A stretch of DNA of 64,000 bases from Streptomyces sp. NBC_00094 (GTDB lineage: Bacteria > Actinomycetota > Actinomycetes > Streptomycetales > Streptomycetaceae). Of the stretch, positions 1 to 8,412 are shown in pieces. The stretch spans positions 1,922,001 to 1,986,000 of the forward strand of contig NZ_JAPEMB010000001.1 in the NCBI RefSeq assembly GCF_026343125.1, in the 5' to 3' direction. How positions within the stretch are numbered: position 1 is the stretch's first letter; each line of letters begins with the position of its first letter. The notes beneath the pieces were generated by a model. It ran no database searches, was not told where the DNA came from, and saw only the letters and a program-made list of their open reading frames with translations. Both the position numbers and the translations under genes were made by a program.

Positions 1-1279
1 CCGCGAGGACGATCGGCTTGAGGCGGGTGCCCTCACAGGTGGGGCAGTGCACCTCGCGCATGTAGCCCTCGAAGCGCTCGCGGCTGGAGTCGCTCTCGGC
101 CTCGCTGTGCCGCCGCTTGACGAAGGAGACGGCCCCCTCGAAGGCCGGGGTGGTGTACGCCCGCTCCCGCCCGTACCGGTTGCGGTAGCGGACCTCGACC
201 TGGGTCTTGTGGCCGTACATCAGAGCCTTCTTGGCGCGCTGCGGCAGCCCCGCGTACGGGATGTCCGTGCGGAAGCCGAGGGCCTCGGCGAGGCCGCCGA
301 TCAGCCGGCCGAAGTACTCCTTGGTGTGGCCGTGCGACCAGGGGTGGATCGCGCCCTCGTCGAGGGACTTGTCCTCGTCCGGGACGATCAGCTCGGCGTC
401 GACCTCCATGCGCGTGCCGATGCCGGTGCAGTCCGGGCAGGCGCCGAAGGGCGAGTTGAAGGAGAAGGAGCGCGGCTCCAGCTCCTCGAAGGACAGGTCG
501 TCGTACGGGCAGTAGAGGTGCTCCGAGTACATCCGCTCGCGCTCGGGGTCGTCCTCCGGGAGGTCGACGAAGTCGAGCACGACCATGCCGCCGGAGAGCC
601 CGAGCGCGGTCTCGACGGAGTCGGTGAGGCGGCGCTTGGCGCCTTCCTTCACGGTGAGGCGGTCGACGACTACCTCGATCGTGTGCTTTTCCTGCTTCTT
701 CAGCGTCGGCGGTTCGCTCAGCTGTACGGTCACGCCGTCGACCCGGGCGCGGCTGTAGCCCTTGGTCTGGAGGTCGGCGAAGAGGTCGACGAACTCGCCC
801 TTCCGCTCGCGCACGAGCGGGGAGAGGACCTGGAAGCGGCTCCCCTCGGGGAGCTCCAGGACCTTGTCGACGATGGCCTGCGGCGACTGGCGGGAGATCG
901 GCCGGCGGCACTCGGGACAGTGGGGCTTGCCGATGCGGGCGAAGAGCAGGCGGAGGTAGTCGTAGACCTCCGTGATGGTGCCGACCGTCGAGCGCGGGTT
1001 GCGCGAGGTCGACTTCTGGTCGATGGAGACGGCGGGCGACAGACCTTCGATGAAGTCGACGTCCGGCTTGTCCATCTGACCGAGGAACTGCCGTGCGTAG
1101 GAGGAGAGCGACTCGACGTACCGGCGCTGCCCCTCGGCGAAGATCGTGTCGAACGCGAGGGAGGACTTGCCCGATCCCGAGAGCCCGGTGAAGACGATGA
1201 GGGAGTCACGCGGGAGGTCGAGCGAGACGTTCTTGAGGTTGTGCTCGCGAGCGCCACGGACGATGAGACGGTCGGCCAC
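1..1279 (-). CDS. uvrA: UvrABC excinuclease subunit A (N-terminal part, cut by window edge)
   Basis: UvrA is the damage-sensing ATPase of nucleotide excision repair; it loads UvrB on lesions in the cytoplasm. The visible part covers about 426 codons and begins [18 protein letters not shown] Walker A GLSGSGKS lies near residue 32, followed by the conserved [13 protein letters not shown] stretch. A CPEC zinc-finger half, the [11 protein letters not shown] signature and the [11 protein letters not shown] segment follow in family order. The GTG start at 1279 is chosen because an AAAGGTG Shine-Dalgarno lies about ten bases upstream and the protein aligns from that point. The rest of the gene runs off the left edge. 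It is divergent from the mycothiol-isomerase-like gene; a TAGGCT hexamer at 1362-1357 on this strand is a possible -10. Identity is certain. Confidence 0.97.
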   Translation of the reverse strand, partial: MADRLIVRGAREHNLKNVSLDLPRDSLIVFTGLSGSGKSSLAFDTIFAEGQRRYVESLSSYARQFLGQMDKPDVDFIEGLSPAVSIDQKSTSRNPRSTVGTITEVYDYLRLLFARIGKPHCPECRRPISRQSPQAIVDKVLELPEGSRFQVLSPLVRERKGEFVDLFADLQTKGYSRARVDGVTVQLSEPPTLKKQEKHTIEVVVDRLTVKEGAKRRLTDSVETALGLSGGMVVLDFVDLPEDDPERERMYSEHLYCPYDDLSFEELEPRSFSFNSPFGACPDCTGIGTRMEVDAELIVPDEDKSLDEGAIHPWSHGHTKEYFGRLIGGLAEALGFRTDIPYAGLPQRAKKALMYGHKTQVEVRYRNRYGRERAYTTPAFEGAVSFVKRRHSEAESDSSRERFEGYMREVHCPTCEGTRLKPIVLA

Positions 1280-1399
1280 GCCGGTCCGCACCTTTCTTGA
1301 GATTGCGGATGTGCCTGACACACCCAACAACCAAGGATGCCGGATGCTTCCGTCGAGCCTATAGCACGCACATTCGATTTCCGGTCTCCTGGAGACCGC

Positions 1400-1428
1400 T
1401 TCACCCGAACGGGTGGCGGCGCTAGGGT
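1400..1428 (+). promoter_or_regulatory. Probable promoter of the MMPI-like gene, leaderless layout
   Basis: A TTCACC hexamer (1400-1405) is separated by 17 bases from TAGGGT (1423-1428), which fits a Streptomyces -10 (TANNNT). Seven bases separate the -10 from the ATG at 1436, so transcription would start at or beside the start codon. No Shine-Dalgarno is visible. Confidence 0.5.
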
Positions 1429-1435
1429 CGGCGCC

Positions 1436-2131
1436 ATGATCGACCACGAACGTGATCTTGCCTCCGTGAAAGAAGCGACCGACCGGCTGCTGACCGCTGC
1501 CGCCTCCTGGGACAACGCGGCGACGGCCGAGCCGTCACGGCTTCCCGGCTGGACGCGCGGACATGTGCTGGCCCACATCGCGCGTAACGCCGACGCTCTG
1601 GTGAACGTCCTCCAGGGCCGCCCCATGTACGCCGACGCCGCGACCCGCGACGCCGACATCGAGCGCGACGCCGGCCGCCCGCTCGCCGTCCATCTCGCCG
1701 ACGTGCGCGAGAGCGGCGACGCCTTCCAGGCCGCCGGCGCCGAGCCCGCCGACTGGAGCCGTACCGTCGAGCTCCGCAACGGCGTCACCGACAGCGCCTC
1801 CCGGATCCCCTTCCGCCGCTGGGTCGAGGTGGCCCTGCACCACGTCGACCTCGGCGTCGGCTACGAGCTGGAGGACCTGCCCGAGGAGTTCGTCCTGCGG
1901 GAGATCGACTTCCTCGCGGACCGCTTCACGGGCGGCGCCGGCGTGCCGCCGACCCGGATCGTGGCAGCGGAGGGCACGGGAACCTGGACCACCGGCTCCG
2001 CCGAGGACACCGGGACGACCGTGACCGTCACCGGCCCCGCTCCCGAGCTCCTCGGCTGGCTCGCCGGCCGCCGCGACGGCTCCGCCCTCAAGACCGAGGG
2101 CGGCCCGCTCCCGGCGCTCCCGCCGCTGTAG
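1436..2131 (+). CDS. Maleylpyruvate isomerase N-domain / mycothiol-dependent enzyme family protein
   Basis: This 231-aa protein belongs to the DinB-like mycothiol-dependent maleylpyruvate isomerase family (TIGR03083 type). The N-terminal four-helix part carries the family signature [20 protein letters not shown], and the second metal-ligand helix is [15 protein letters not shown], with the expected Glu and His. Family members bind a divalent metal and use mycothiol for isomerisation or conjugation; the substrate here cannot be told. A longer reading frame begins upstream, but homology begins at MIDHERDLA. The ATG at 1436 follows a TAGGGT -10 by seven bases, so the message is probably leaderless. 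It is divergent from uvrA. Confidence 0.88.
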   Translation: MIDHERDLASVKEATDRLLTAAASWDNAATAEPSRLPGWTRGHVLAHIARNADALVNVLQGRPMYADAATRDADIERDAGRPLAVHLADVRESGDAFQAAGAEPADWSRTVELRNGVTDSASRIPFRRWVEVALHHVDLGVGYELEDLPEEFVLREIDFLADRFTGGAGVPPTRIVAAEGTGTWTTGSAEDTGTTVTVTGPAPELLGWLAGRRDGSALKTEGGPLPALPPL

Positions 2132-2151
2132 CCACCGCAGCAGCCCCCGCG

Positions 2152-2174
2152 GTGTCGGTACCCGGGGCTAGGCT
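2152..2174 (+). promoter_or_regulatory. PafBC/RecA-NDp-like promoter of the MBL hydrolase
   Basis: GTGTCGGTA (2152-2160), eight bases, then TAGGCT (2169-2174), ending six bases before the ATG at 2181. The layout matches the actinobacterial DNA-damage promoter TTGTCRGTG-N8-TANNNT at seven of nine upstream positions, including the core TGTCGGT, with exact spacing. Confidence 0.55.
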
Positions 2175-2180
2175 GAGCCC

Positions 2181-2837
2181 ATGACGTACAGCGGAGTGGT
2201 GAAGGTCGGCGGACCGGCGGACGTGCACGAGCTGACGGACCTGATGATCTCGAAGGTCGCGGTCGGCCCGATGGACAACAACGCGTATCTGCTGCGCTGC
2301 CGGGCGACCGGCGAGCAGCTGCTGATCGACGCGGCCAACGACGCCGACACGCTGCTCACGCTGATCGGTGACGACGGCATCACGGCCGTCGTCACCACCC
2401 ACCGGCACGGCGACCACTGGCAGGCCCTGGCCGCGGTCGTCGCCGCGACCGGCGCCCGGACCTACGCAGGGGCGTACGACGCGGAGGGCATCCCGGTCGC
2501 CACCGACGTGCCGGTCGAGGACGGCGACACGGTGCGGGTCGGCCGGGTCGAGCTGACCGCCCGTCGGCTCGTCGGGCACACCCCGGGCTCGATCGCCCTC
2601 GTCTACGACGACCCGCAGGGCCACCCGCACGTCTTCACCGGCGACTGTCTCTTCCCCGGCGGGGTGGGCAACACCTGGAAGGACCCGGAGGCCTTCGCGA
2701 GCCTGGTCCACGACGTGGAGACGAAGCTCTTCGCCGTCCTGCCGGACGAGTCGTGGGTCTACCCGGGCCACGGCAAGGACACCACGCTCGGTGACGAGCG
2801 CCCGCACCTCGCGGAGTGGCGCGAGCGCGGCTGGTGA
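2181..2837 (+). CDS. MBL-fold metallo-hydrolase
   Basis: A 218-aa single-domain metallo-beta-lactamase-fold hydrolase. The zinc ligands are visible: THRHGDH at residues 73-79, a later HTPGS motif, the TGDCLFPGG aspartate motif, and the YPGHG terminal histidine. The family includes glyoxalase II-like thioesterases and many uncharacterised hydrolases; the substrate cannot be assigned. There is no signal peptide, so it is cytoplasmic. The ATG at 2181 lies six bases past a TAGGCT -10 with no Shine-Dalgarno, suggesting a leaderless transcript. Its promoter resembles those of uvrB and ogt in this window, which hints at DNA-damage control. Confidence 0.9.
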   Translation: MTYSGVVKVGGPADVHELTDLMISKVAVGPMDNNAYLLRCRATGEQLLIDAANDADTLLTLIGDDGITAVVTTHRHGDHWQALAAVVAATGARTYAGAYDAEGIPVATDVPVEDGDTVRVGRVELTARRLVGHTPGSIALVYDDPQGHPHVFTGDCLFPGGVGNTWKDPEAFASLVHDVETKLFAVLPDESWVYPGHGKDTTLGDERPHLAEWRERGW

Positions 2838-2927
2838 CCTGCCGTCGCACCGACAGCGCGCGGCTCACGGGCCGCGCGCTTCCGCACGCCCCCGTAACCG
2901 GGACGGCCGCCGGGTAGTTGGCGCCAC

Positions 2928-4277
2928 ATGCGCTCCAGTCACTCTCCGTCGCCACCCGCTCCCCCGGCTTCCCCCGCTCAGCCCGCTCAACCCTCGATGA
3001 CCCGGCTCGCCACCGCCTCGCTCGTCGGCACCGCCATCGAGTTCTTCGACTTCTTCGTCTACGGGACCGCCGCCGCCCTCGTCCTCGGGCCGCTCTTCTT
3101 CCCGACCTTCTCCCCGCTCGCCGGGACCCTGGCCGCCTTCGGCACCTTCGCCATCGGCTTCGTCGCCCGCCCGCTGGGCTCGGTCCTCTTCGGGCACGTC
3201 GGCGACCGGTACGGCCGCAGGCCGGTCCTCTTCGCCTCGCTGCTCCTGACCGGCTGCGCCACCGTCGCGGTCGGCTGTGTCCCCACGTACGCGACGCTCG
3301 GCATCGCCGCCCCCCTGCTCCTGCTCGTCCTCCGCTTCCTCCAGGGCCTGGGGCTGGGCGGCGAATGGGGCGGGGCGGTCCTGCTGACGGCCGAGCACGC
3401 GCCGGCGCACCGGCGTGCCCTGTGGGCCAGCTTCCCGCAGATCGGCCCGGCGGTCGGCTTCCTCCTCGCGAACGGGGTGATGCTGGCGCTCACGGCGGGC
3501 CTGAGCGACGCGGAGTTCCGTTCCTGGGGCTGGCGGGTGCCGTTCTGGGCGGCGGGGCTGCTCGCGGCGGCGGGGCTGCTGCTGCGCTCCTCCCTGGCGG
3601 AGACCCCGCAGTTCGAGGAGCTGGCCGCGTCGGGACGGCGGGCGGGCGCCCCGCTGGCCGAGGTCGTCCGCGACCACTGGCGGCTGGTGCTGCTGACGGC
3701 CGGGGCGCTCGCCGTCGGGTACGCGGTGTTCTACACGGTCTCCACCTGGGCCCTCACCTACGGCACCGAGCGGCTCGGGGTGAGCAGCACGGTCATGCTG
3801 ACCTGCGTCATGGCCGCGGTGGCGGTCAAGGGCGCGGCCACCCCGTTCGTCGCGCTCCTCGCCGACCGCTGGGGCCGCCGTCCGCTGTGCCTGGCGGGGT
3901 GCGCGGCGTCCGCGCTCTGGATGTTCCCGATGGTGGCCCTGCTGCACACCGCGCAGCCGCTCCTGATGTTCCTCGGGTTCCTGGGGTCGCTGCTCGCCTT
4001 CATCACGATGTTCGCGGTGGTCGCCGCGTACCTCCCGGAGCTCTACGAGCCCCGGGTCCGCTGTACGGGCGCGGCCGTCGGCTACAACCTCGCCGGGGTC
4101 CTCGGCGGCGCCCTCACGCCGATCGTCGCCACCACCCTCTCGGACGGCGGCTCGGGCCCGCCGTGGGGCGTCGCGGCCTATCTGACGGTGGTGGCCCTCG
4201 TCAGCCTGGGCTGCTTCGCGCTGCTCCCGGAGACCCTGCCGAGCCGCTGCGAGGCGGTGGAGGGCGCGCCCGCCTGA
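2928..4277 (+). CDS. MFS transporter, metabolite:H+ symporter (MHS) family
   Basis: A 449-aa, roughly 12-helix membrane protein. The first helix contains GTAIEFFDFFVYGTAAAL, a hallmark of the MHS branch (ShiA, ProP, KgtP and relatives). This is followed by the loop motif GHVGDRYGRRPVL and by RFLQGLGLGGEWGGAVL in helix 4. The second-half loop ADRWGRRP is also present. Family members take up organic acids, shikimate or betaines with protons; the substrate is unknown here. An ATG at 2997 (MTRLATAS) is an alternative start that removes a Pro/Ser-rich 23-residue leader. It converges on terC across a strong bidirectional terminator. Confidence 0.9.
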   Translation: MRSSHSPSPPAPPASPAQPAQPSMTRLATASLVGTAIEFFDFFVYGTAAALVLGPLFFPTFSPLAGTLAAFGTFAIGFVARPLGSVLFGHVGDRYGRRPVLFASLLLTGCATVAVGCVPTYATLGIAAPLLLLVLRFLQGLGLGGEWGGAVLLTAEHAPAHRRALWASFPQIGPAVGFLLANGVMLALTAGLSDAEFRSWGWRVPFWAAGLLAAAGLLLRSSLAETPQFEELAASGRRAGAPLAEVVRDHWRLVLLTAGALAVGYAVFYTVSTWALTYGTERLGVSSTVMLTCVMAAVAVKGAATPFVALLADRWGRRPLCLAGCAASALWMFPMVALLHTAQPLLMFLGFLGSLLAFITMFAVVAAYLPELYEPRVRCTGAAVGYNLAGVLGGALTPIVATTLSDGGSGPPWGVAAYLTVVALVSLGCFALLPETLPSRCEAVEGAPA

Positions 4278-4290
4278 CGGCGCGGGAGAA

Positions 4291-4336
4291 CGGCGACGGC
4301 CGGCCAGGGGCGGGTGCCCCTGGCCGGCCGTCGCCG
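4291..4336. terminator. Bidirectional terminator between the MFS gene and terC
   Basis: A perfect 21-bp inverted repeat (4291-4311 with 4316-4336) around a GGGT loop begins 13 bases after the MFS stop and ends 11 bases before the terC stop. It lacks a T tract, as is usual in Streptomyces. Confidence 0.85.
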
Positions 4337-4347
4337 TCTGTGACGCG

Positions 4348-5373
4348 TCAGGCGCCGACGCTGTCCTTCTCGACGCCGTCCGCGTCCTCGACACTCTTGG
4401 CGTCGGTGACGCTCTCGGCGGCCTCTCGCTCCGACTGCTTCTTGGAGGCGATCAGGCTGGTGATCGTGGTGACGACCAGGACGCCGCCGATGACCGCCAG
4501 CGAGAACCCGATGGAGATCTCCGGGACGTGCACCCCGGACTCGTGCAGGGCGTGCAGGACGAGCTTCACGCCGATGAAGCCGAGGATCACCGACAGGCCG
4601 TAGCTGAGGTGGACCAGCTTCTTGAGCAGGCCGCCGATCAGGAAGTACAGCTGCCGCAGGCCCATGAGGGCGAAGGCGTTGGCGGTGAAGACGATGTACG
4701 GGTCCTGGGTCAGGCCGAAGATCGCCGGGATGGAGTCCAGGGCGAAGAGGATGTCCGTGGTGCCGATGGCGATCATGACGACCATCAGCGGGGTCAGGAC
4801 GCGCTTGCCGTTGACGCGGATGAAGAGCTTGGTGCCGTGGTACTTGTCGGCGACGCCGAACCTCTTCTCGACGGACTTGAGGAGACGGTTCTCCTCCCAG
4901 TCCTCTTCCTCCTCGTCGGCGCGCGCCTCCTGGATGAGCTTCCAGGCGGTGTAGATCAGGAAGGCGCCGAAGATGTAGAAGACCCACGAGAAGTTCGCGA
5001 TGACCGCGGCGCCCGCGACGATGAAGATCGTGCGGAGGACCAGGGCGATCACCACGCCCACGAGCAGCACGCGCTGCTGGAGGTGGGAGGGGACCGAGAA
5101 CTTCGCCATGATCAGGATGAAGACGAAGAGGTTGTCGACACTGAGCGACTTCTCGGTGACGTAGCCGGCGAAGAACTCCCCGGCCGCCTGGCTGTTGCCG
5201 AACACGAGCAGGCCGACTCCGAAGAGCGCGGCGAGCACGACCCAGACGATCGTCCAGATTCCGGCTTCCTTGACCGAGACGTCATGGGGCTTCCGCCCGA
5301 TGAAGAAGTCGGCTCCGATGAGGGCGACCAGACCGAGAATGGTCAGCACCCACAGGGTCATTGAAACGTCCAC
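4348..5373 (-). CDS. TerC family integral membrane protein (probable Mn2+ exporter)
   Basis: A 341-aa polytopic membrane protein of the TerC/Alx family. It has the conserved segments FFAGYVTEKSLSVDNLFVF and GTTDILFALDSIPAIFG, whose acidic residues in the membrane are the family hallmark, plus a charged central cytoplasmic loop (about residues 155-185) and a hydrophilic acidic C-terminal tail. TerC proteins are linked to manganese export and, in other contexts, to tellurite resistance. The GTG start at 5373 has GCCGGAGG as ribosome-binding site a few bases upstream. The leader holds a yybP-ykoY riboswitch, which supports a manganese role. It lies just downstream of two TerD-domain genes on the same strand. 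Confidence 0.92.
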   Translation of the reverse strand: MDVSMTLWVLTILGLVALIGADFFIGRKPHDVSVKEAGIWTIVWVVLAALFGVGLLVFGNSQAAGEFFAGYVTEKSLSVDNLFVFILIMAKFSVPSHLQQRVLLVGVVIALVLRTIFIVAGAAVIANFSWVFYIFGAFLIYTAWKLIQEARADEEEEDWEENRLLKSVEKRFGVADKYHGTKLFIRVNGKRVLTPLMVVMIAIGTTDILFALDSIPAIFGLTQDPYIVFTANAFALMGLRQLYFLIGGLLKKLVHLSYGLSVILGFIGVKLVLHALHESGVHVPEISIGFSLAVIGGVLVVTTITSLIASKKQSEREAAESVTDAKSVEDADGVEKDSVGA

Positions 5374-5418
5374 TGCGCCTCCGGCGTCGTACGGCTACTT
5401 GATCAGCGTCGTCGCTGC

Positions 5419-5536
5419 CGGAGGTCTCTTCCACCCGAGCGGCTCGCACCGCGACCGGGCCGACGCCCCGGGATCGGATCGATGAGGATCCGTCCGTATT
5501 GACGGGTACGCCGCGCATGGGGAGTACTCCCCTCCG
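5419..5536 (-). promoter_or_regulatory. yybP-ykoY family (Mn2+) riboswitch in the terC leader
   Basis: On the minus strand the leader starts CGGAGGGGAGTA (from 5536) and ends GAGACCTCCG (to 5419). These are the two conserved ends of the yybP-ykoY motif and form the P1 helix CGGAGG/CCTCCG. The inner GTCAATACGG and GC-rich hairpin are consistent with the family. The P1 3' strand (CCTCCGGC, 5424-5417) is an exact complement of the terC ribosome-binding site GCCGGAGG (5385-5378). P1 formation and ribosome-site pairing are therefore mutually exclusive, implying translational switching: metal binding frees the site. Confidence 0.82.
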
Positions 5537-5544
5537 CACGGAGA

Positions 5545-5574
5545 ACACTACCCGAAGAACCAAGAGAAGGTAAA
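5545..5574 (-). promoter_or_regulatory. Promoter of the terC riboswitch transcript
   Basis: On the minus strand TTTACC (5574-5569) and TAGTGT (5550-5545) are separated by 18 bases. Transcription would begin around 5538, right at the first paired base of the riboswitch, which supports both calls. Confidence 0.6.
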
Positions 5575-5584
5575 GGACAGGGTA

Positions 5585-5622
5585 AAGGGCCCCCAAAAGA
5601 GCAGGTCAGGGCCTCTTTACCG
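5585..5622 (-). terminator. Possible terminator after the TerD-FtsK-like gene
   Basis: On the minus strand AAAGaGGCCC and GGGCCcTTT can pair across a loop of about 16 bases and are followed by TTTACC. The hairpin overlaps the last codons of the upstream gene, so this is a weak call. Confidence 0.35.
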
Positions 5623-7504
5623 GACGGGCCTCCGCGACCTGCGCGAGGACCTGCCGCAGCACCCTGCTGCCCGGCGGAAGCAGCGGGGGCTCGTACGACC
5701 AGGCATGACCGACCCAGGGATCGGCGAGGTGGTCGTCGGGTACGGGGGTGAGGCGCAGCAGCGAGCGCCACAGGGGGTCGAGCACGGGTCCGTACGCGGC
5801 CGCGTCCTCCCGGTCGGCCACCATCATCAGATGGACGCCGACGCCGGGGCCCTCGTCGGCGAGGTACCGGAGCCGGGTGACCGCCCGGTCGTCGAAGCCG
5901 TGCGGGAAGTCGTGGACGATCAGCAGCTGCCGGGCCGTGTCCAGACCGGGCGGCAGGGCGTCGGCCGCGCCGTTCCGCAGCGCCATCTGCAGCAGGTCGA
6001 CCCGCTCCGTGAGCTGCTGGAGCACCGCCGAGACCCCGGCCGCGCCCCGGGCCGGCGGAGCGGCGAGCACGCCGGTGTCCACGAGCGGCGCGAGCGCGGC
6101 GGCGCCGGCACCCGCCGCGTCGACGACGTGGAGGGCGAACTCCCCCGGCGGGTGGGCCGCGAGCAGCCGGGCCGCGTGCGCGACCGCGCTGTCCAGGGCG
6201 AGCCGCCGCAACTCGGTCTCGTCGAGGAGGTCGGCGGCCTCCGAGTGGCCGGCCTTGCTGTCCACCCAGAGCCCGCGCTCCAGCGGGAGCCGGATGAGCA
6301 TGGGGATCCGCAGGTCGGTGCGCTCGGGCAGGTGGAGGTCGCCCAGCCGCACGGCCATGGCACCCTCCGCCGGAGGCCGGTAGGCGTGCCAGACCGGGTT
6401 GTCCCAGCGGGCGTAGGCGGGCGGCAGGGCCGGTTCGACGACCTCGGACTCGACGGCGAGCTGGGCGAGGTCCCGGTCCAGGACCTCCTGGGCCCGCGCC
6501 ACGAGTTCGTCGTGGCGGGCGCGGGCGGCCGACCGCGCGGCGTCGCCGGCGCCGCCGATCCGGGCGCGGGGGTCGGAGAGCGCCTCGTCGAGCTCCCGGT
6601 CGAGCCGGGACTCGGCGAAGTCGCAGGCGGAGCGGTAGGCGGCGGCGGTACGGGCCAGGTCCTCGAACATCCCCCACACCTGGTTGTACAGGCGCTCGTC
6701 CATGGACCAGCCGGCCGCGTCCCCGGCGACGGGGACGGGCGGGCCCTGCGGGGGCTGCGAGCCCTGGGACGCCTGCGGGGCCGATACGGGTGCCGGTACG
6801 GGTTCCGGTGCCGGGGAGGCGGTACGGCGTCGGGGGTGGGCGTAGTCGATCGGGCCGCCCGCGCTCGGGGCGGACGGAGCGGGCGCCGCCGTCGGGGCGG
6901 GGGTCGCCGTCGGGGCGGGGGTCGGGGTGGGTACCGGGCCCGAGGCGGGTGCCGCGTGGCGGGACTCCGCCTCCAGGATCGTCGCCGCCAGATCGGCGGG
7001 GCGCTCCAGGCCCTGGTCGCCGAGGAGCGCGGCGAGGCCCCCCTCGTACCCCTGGCCCATGGCACGGACCTTCCAGGCGCCCTGGCGGCGGTACAGCTCC
7101 AGGGCGACGACGGCGGACTCGCTTCCGAGCCCGGTGATCGTGTAGCTGGCGATCTCGGCACCGTCCGGTCCCGTGACCGCGACGAAGGGCGCCGCGGCCG
7201 TACCGAAGGAGGCGGGTCCGCCGGAGCCCACGGGCAGCGCCAGGAGGACGGAGACGCGGTGGACGGCGTCGGGGACCGCCGCGAGGTCGACGGCGAGGTG
7301 CTGGTCGGCCGCGGCCCGGCGGGGGACGTCCACACCGGGGAGCGAGGGCGAGACCGGATGGGCGACCCACTCCACGCCCGGGACCCGGCCCCGCTCGTCG
7401 CCGAGGGTGGCTCCGGCGACGACCGGATGACCGGCCGACACCCTGATCTCCAGTCGGGTGTCGGGCAGGGGGTGGTTCTGCCCCCGGACCAGCTCGGCCG
7501 TCAT
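5606..7504 (-). CDS. TerD-domain protein fused to an FtsK/HerA-like region without a Walker A
   Basis: A 632-aa cytoplasmic protein. Residues 1-180 read as a TerD domain: the C-terminal half PDGAEIASYTITGLGSESA ... GQGYEGGLAALLGDQG is typical, but the acidic calcium-binding blocks of canonical TerD (DLDAS, GDNLTG) are not present. A proline/alanine linker follows (about 185-255), then a helical region and a mixed alpha/beta region from about 360. The latter resembles the FtsK/SpoIIIE fold (IPMLIRLPLERGLWVDS, FALHVVDAAGAG, QQLTERVDLLQMALR), but I find no GxxxxGKS. Canonical TerD lies immediately upstream and terC downstream. The role is unknown; a stress-linked scaffold or signalling protein is inference. 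Confidence 0.75.
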   Translation of the reverse strand: MTAELVRGQNHPLPDTRLEIRVSAGHPVVAGATLGDERGRVPGVEWVAHPVSPSLPGVDVPRRAAADQHLAVDLAAVPDAVHRVSVLLALPVGSGGPASFGTAAAPFVAVTGPDGAEIASYTITGLGSESAVVALELYRRQGAWKVRAMGQGYEGGLAALLGDQGLERPADLAATILEAESRHAAPASGPVPTPTPAPTATPAPTAAPAPSAPSAGGPIDYAHPRRRTASPAPEPVPAPVSAPQASQGSQPPQGPPVPVAGDAAGWSMDERLYNQVWGMFEDLARTAAAYRSACDFAESRLDRELDEALSDPRARIGGAGDAARSAARARHDELVARAQEVLDRDLAQLAVESEVVEPALPPAYARWDNPVWHAYRPPAEGAMAVRLGDLHLPERTDLRIPMLIRLPLERGLWVDSKAGHSEAADLLDETELRRLALDSAVAHAARLLAAHPPGEFALHVVDAAGAGAAALAPLVDTGVLAAPPARGAAGVSAVLQQLTERVDLLQMALRNGAADALPPGLDTARQLLIVHDFPHGFDDRAVTRLRYLADEGPGVGVHLMMVADREDAAAYGPVLDPLWRSLLRLTPVPDDHLADPWVGHAWSYEPPLLPPGSRVLRQVLAQVAEARPVKRP

Positions 7505-7536
7505 CGGCTCTGTCCCCTCAGCGGTTCCCGGTACGA

Positions 7537-7641
7537 ATGGTGCGGTGGCGCGGATGCGCGGTGGTGCGGACGTGCTGTGGCGCGGTGTGCGTATGCGCGG
7601 TGGTGCGTATGCGCGGCGGCGCGGTGGTGCGGGACAGCTCC
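7537..7641. repeat. Imperfect TGCGCGGTGGTGCG direct repeats between the two TerD genes
   Basis: About seven imperfect copies of a TGCGCGGTGGTGCG-like unit fill most of the 190-base gap between the TerD-fusion start and the terD stop. The strongest pair is GTATGCGCGGTGGTGCG / GTATGCGCGGCGGCGCG. No gene or hairpin terminator is visible in the gap. Confidence 0.6.
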
Positions 7642-7694
7642 CGGTGGCCTGTTGCCTCCGGGAGCTGTGGGTGCGTGCGTCCTGCTCGGCCTGC

Positions 7695-8273
7695 CTACAG
7701 GTGCGGCAGGATCGCGGGCATCAGGTCCTGGAACGTACGCCCGTTGGCCGGGTTGCCCAGGGCCGTCATCTGCCAGCCGGAGCCGGCCCGGTGCACCTTC
7801 GCCATGATCTGCGCGGTGTAGTTGCCGCCGCCGTCGAGGGTGTAGCGCGCGAGCTCCTGTCCGTTCGTCTCGTCGACGATCCGACAGAAGGCGTTCTGCA
7901 CCTCCTGGAACGTCTGACCGGTGAAGGAGTTCACGGTGAAGACGATCGTGTCGATGTGGACCGGGATGCGCTCCAGGTCGACGAGGATCGCCTCGTCGTC
8001 CCCGCCCTGGCCCGCGCCGCCGACCAGGTTGTCTCCGGTGTGCTTGACGGAGCCGTCGTCGCTGACCAGGTGGCGGAAGAAGACCACGTCGACCGGCTGC
8101 TTGTCCGCGAAGAGGACGGCCGAGGCGTCCAGGTCGATCTCGCGGGTGCGCGAGCCGAACAGACCGCGGCGCGGCGCCGCCTGCCAGCCGAGCCCCATCC
8201 GCACCTGGGTGAGGCTGCCTCCGCCCTGCTTCTCCAGGCTGATGGCCTGACCCTTGGTCATGTTGACCGTCAC
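7695..8273 (-). CDS. terD: TerD family stress-response protein
   Basis: A 192-aa single-domain TerD protein. It has the opening MTKGQAISLEKQGGGSLTQVRMGLGW, the acidic block EIDLDASAVLFA, and the paired calcium-binding loops HTGDNLVGG and GGDDE near residues 78-93. It ends with the segments QELARYTLDGGG and LGNPANGRTFQDL. TerD proteins bind calcium and are tied to tellurite, metal and DNA-damage stress and to differentiation in Streptomyces. It is followed on the same strand by the TerD-fusion gene and terC. Its promoter matches the PafBC-type pattern seen at uvrB and ogt. Confidence 0.93.
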   Translation of the reverse strand: MTVNMTKGQAISLEKQGGGSLTQVRMGLGWQAAPRRGLFGSRTREIDLDASAVLFADKQPVDVVFFRHLVSDDGSVKHTGDNLVGGAGQGGDDEAILVDLERIPVHIDTIVFTVNSFTGQTFQEVQNAFCRIVDETNGQELARYTLDGGGNYTAQIMAKVHRAGSGWQMTALGNPANGRTFQDLMPAILPHL

Positions 8274-8333
8274 GCGCTTGCCCCTCTCGTTGCGTTCCCC
8301 GCGCCCGCTGCCGGATGCGTGCGGTTGTCCAGC

Positions 8334-8356
8334 ACCCTACGCAGAGGGACTGACAC
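8334..8356 (-). promoter_or_regulatory. PafBC/RecA-NDp-like promoter of terD
   Basis: On the minus strand GTGTCAGTC (8356-8348), eight bases, then TAGGGT (8339-8334). The core TGTCAGT and the spacing match TTGTCRGTG-N8-TANNNT at seven of nine upstream positions. The start codon is about 60 bases downstream, so this transcript would have a short leader. Confidence 0.5.
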
Positions 8357-8365
8357 CGAAGAGCC

Positions 8366-8406
8366 GCGGTCCGGATTTGTGTCGGTCTTGCAACACACCG
8401 GACCGC
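8366..8406 (-). terminator. Terminator downstream of uvrB
   Basis: GCGGTCCGG (8366-8374) pairs with CCGGACCGC (8398-8406), and an inner TGTGT/ACACA extends the stem. It begins seven bases past the uvrB stop on the minus strand. Confidence 0.6.
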
Positions 8407-8412
8407 CTCCGG

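Noticed and set aside
1290..1330. TGTCAGG upstream of uvrA as a damage promoter
   Set aside because: The core deviates (TGTCAGGC) and no TANNNT follows at eight bases; I also found no intact LexA palindrome.
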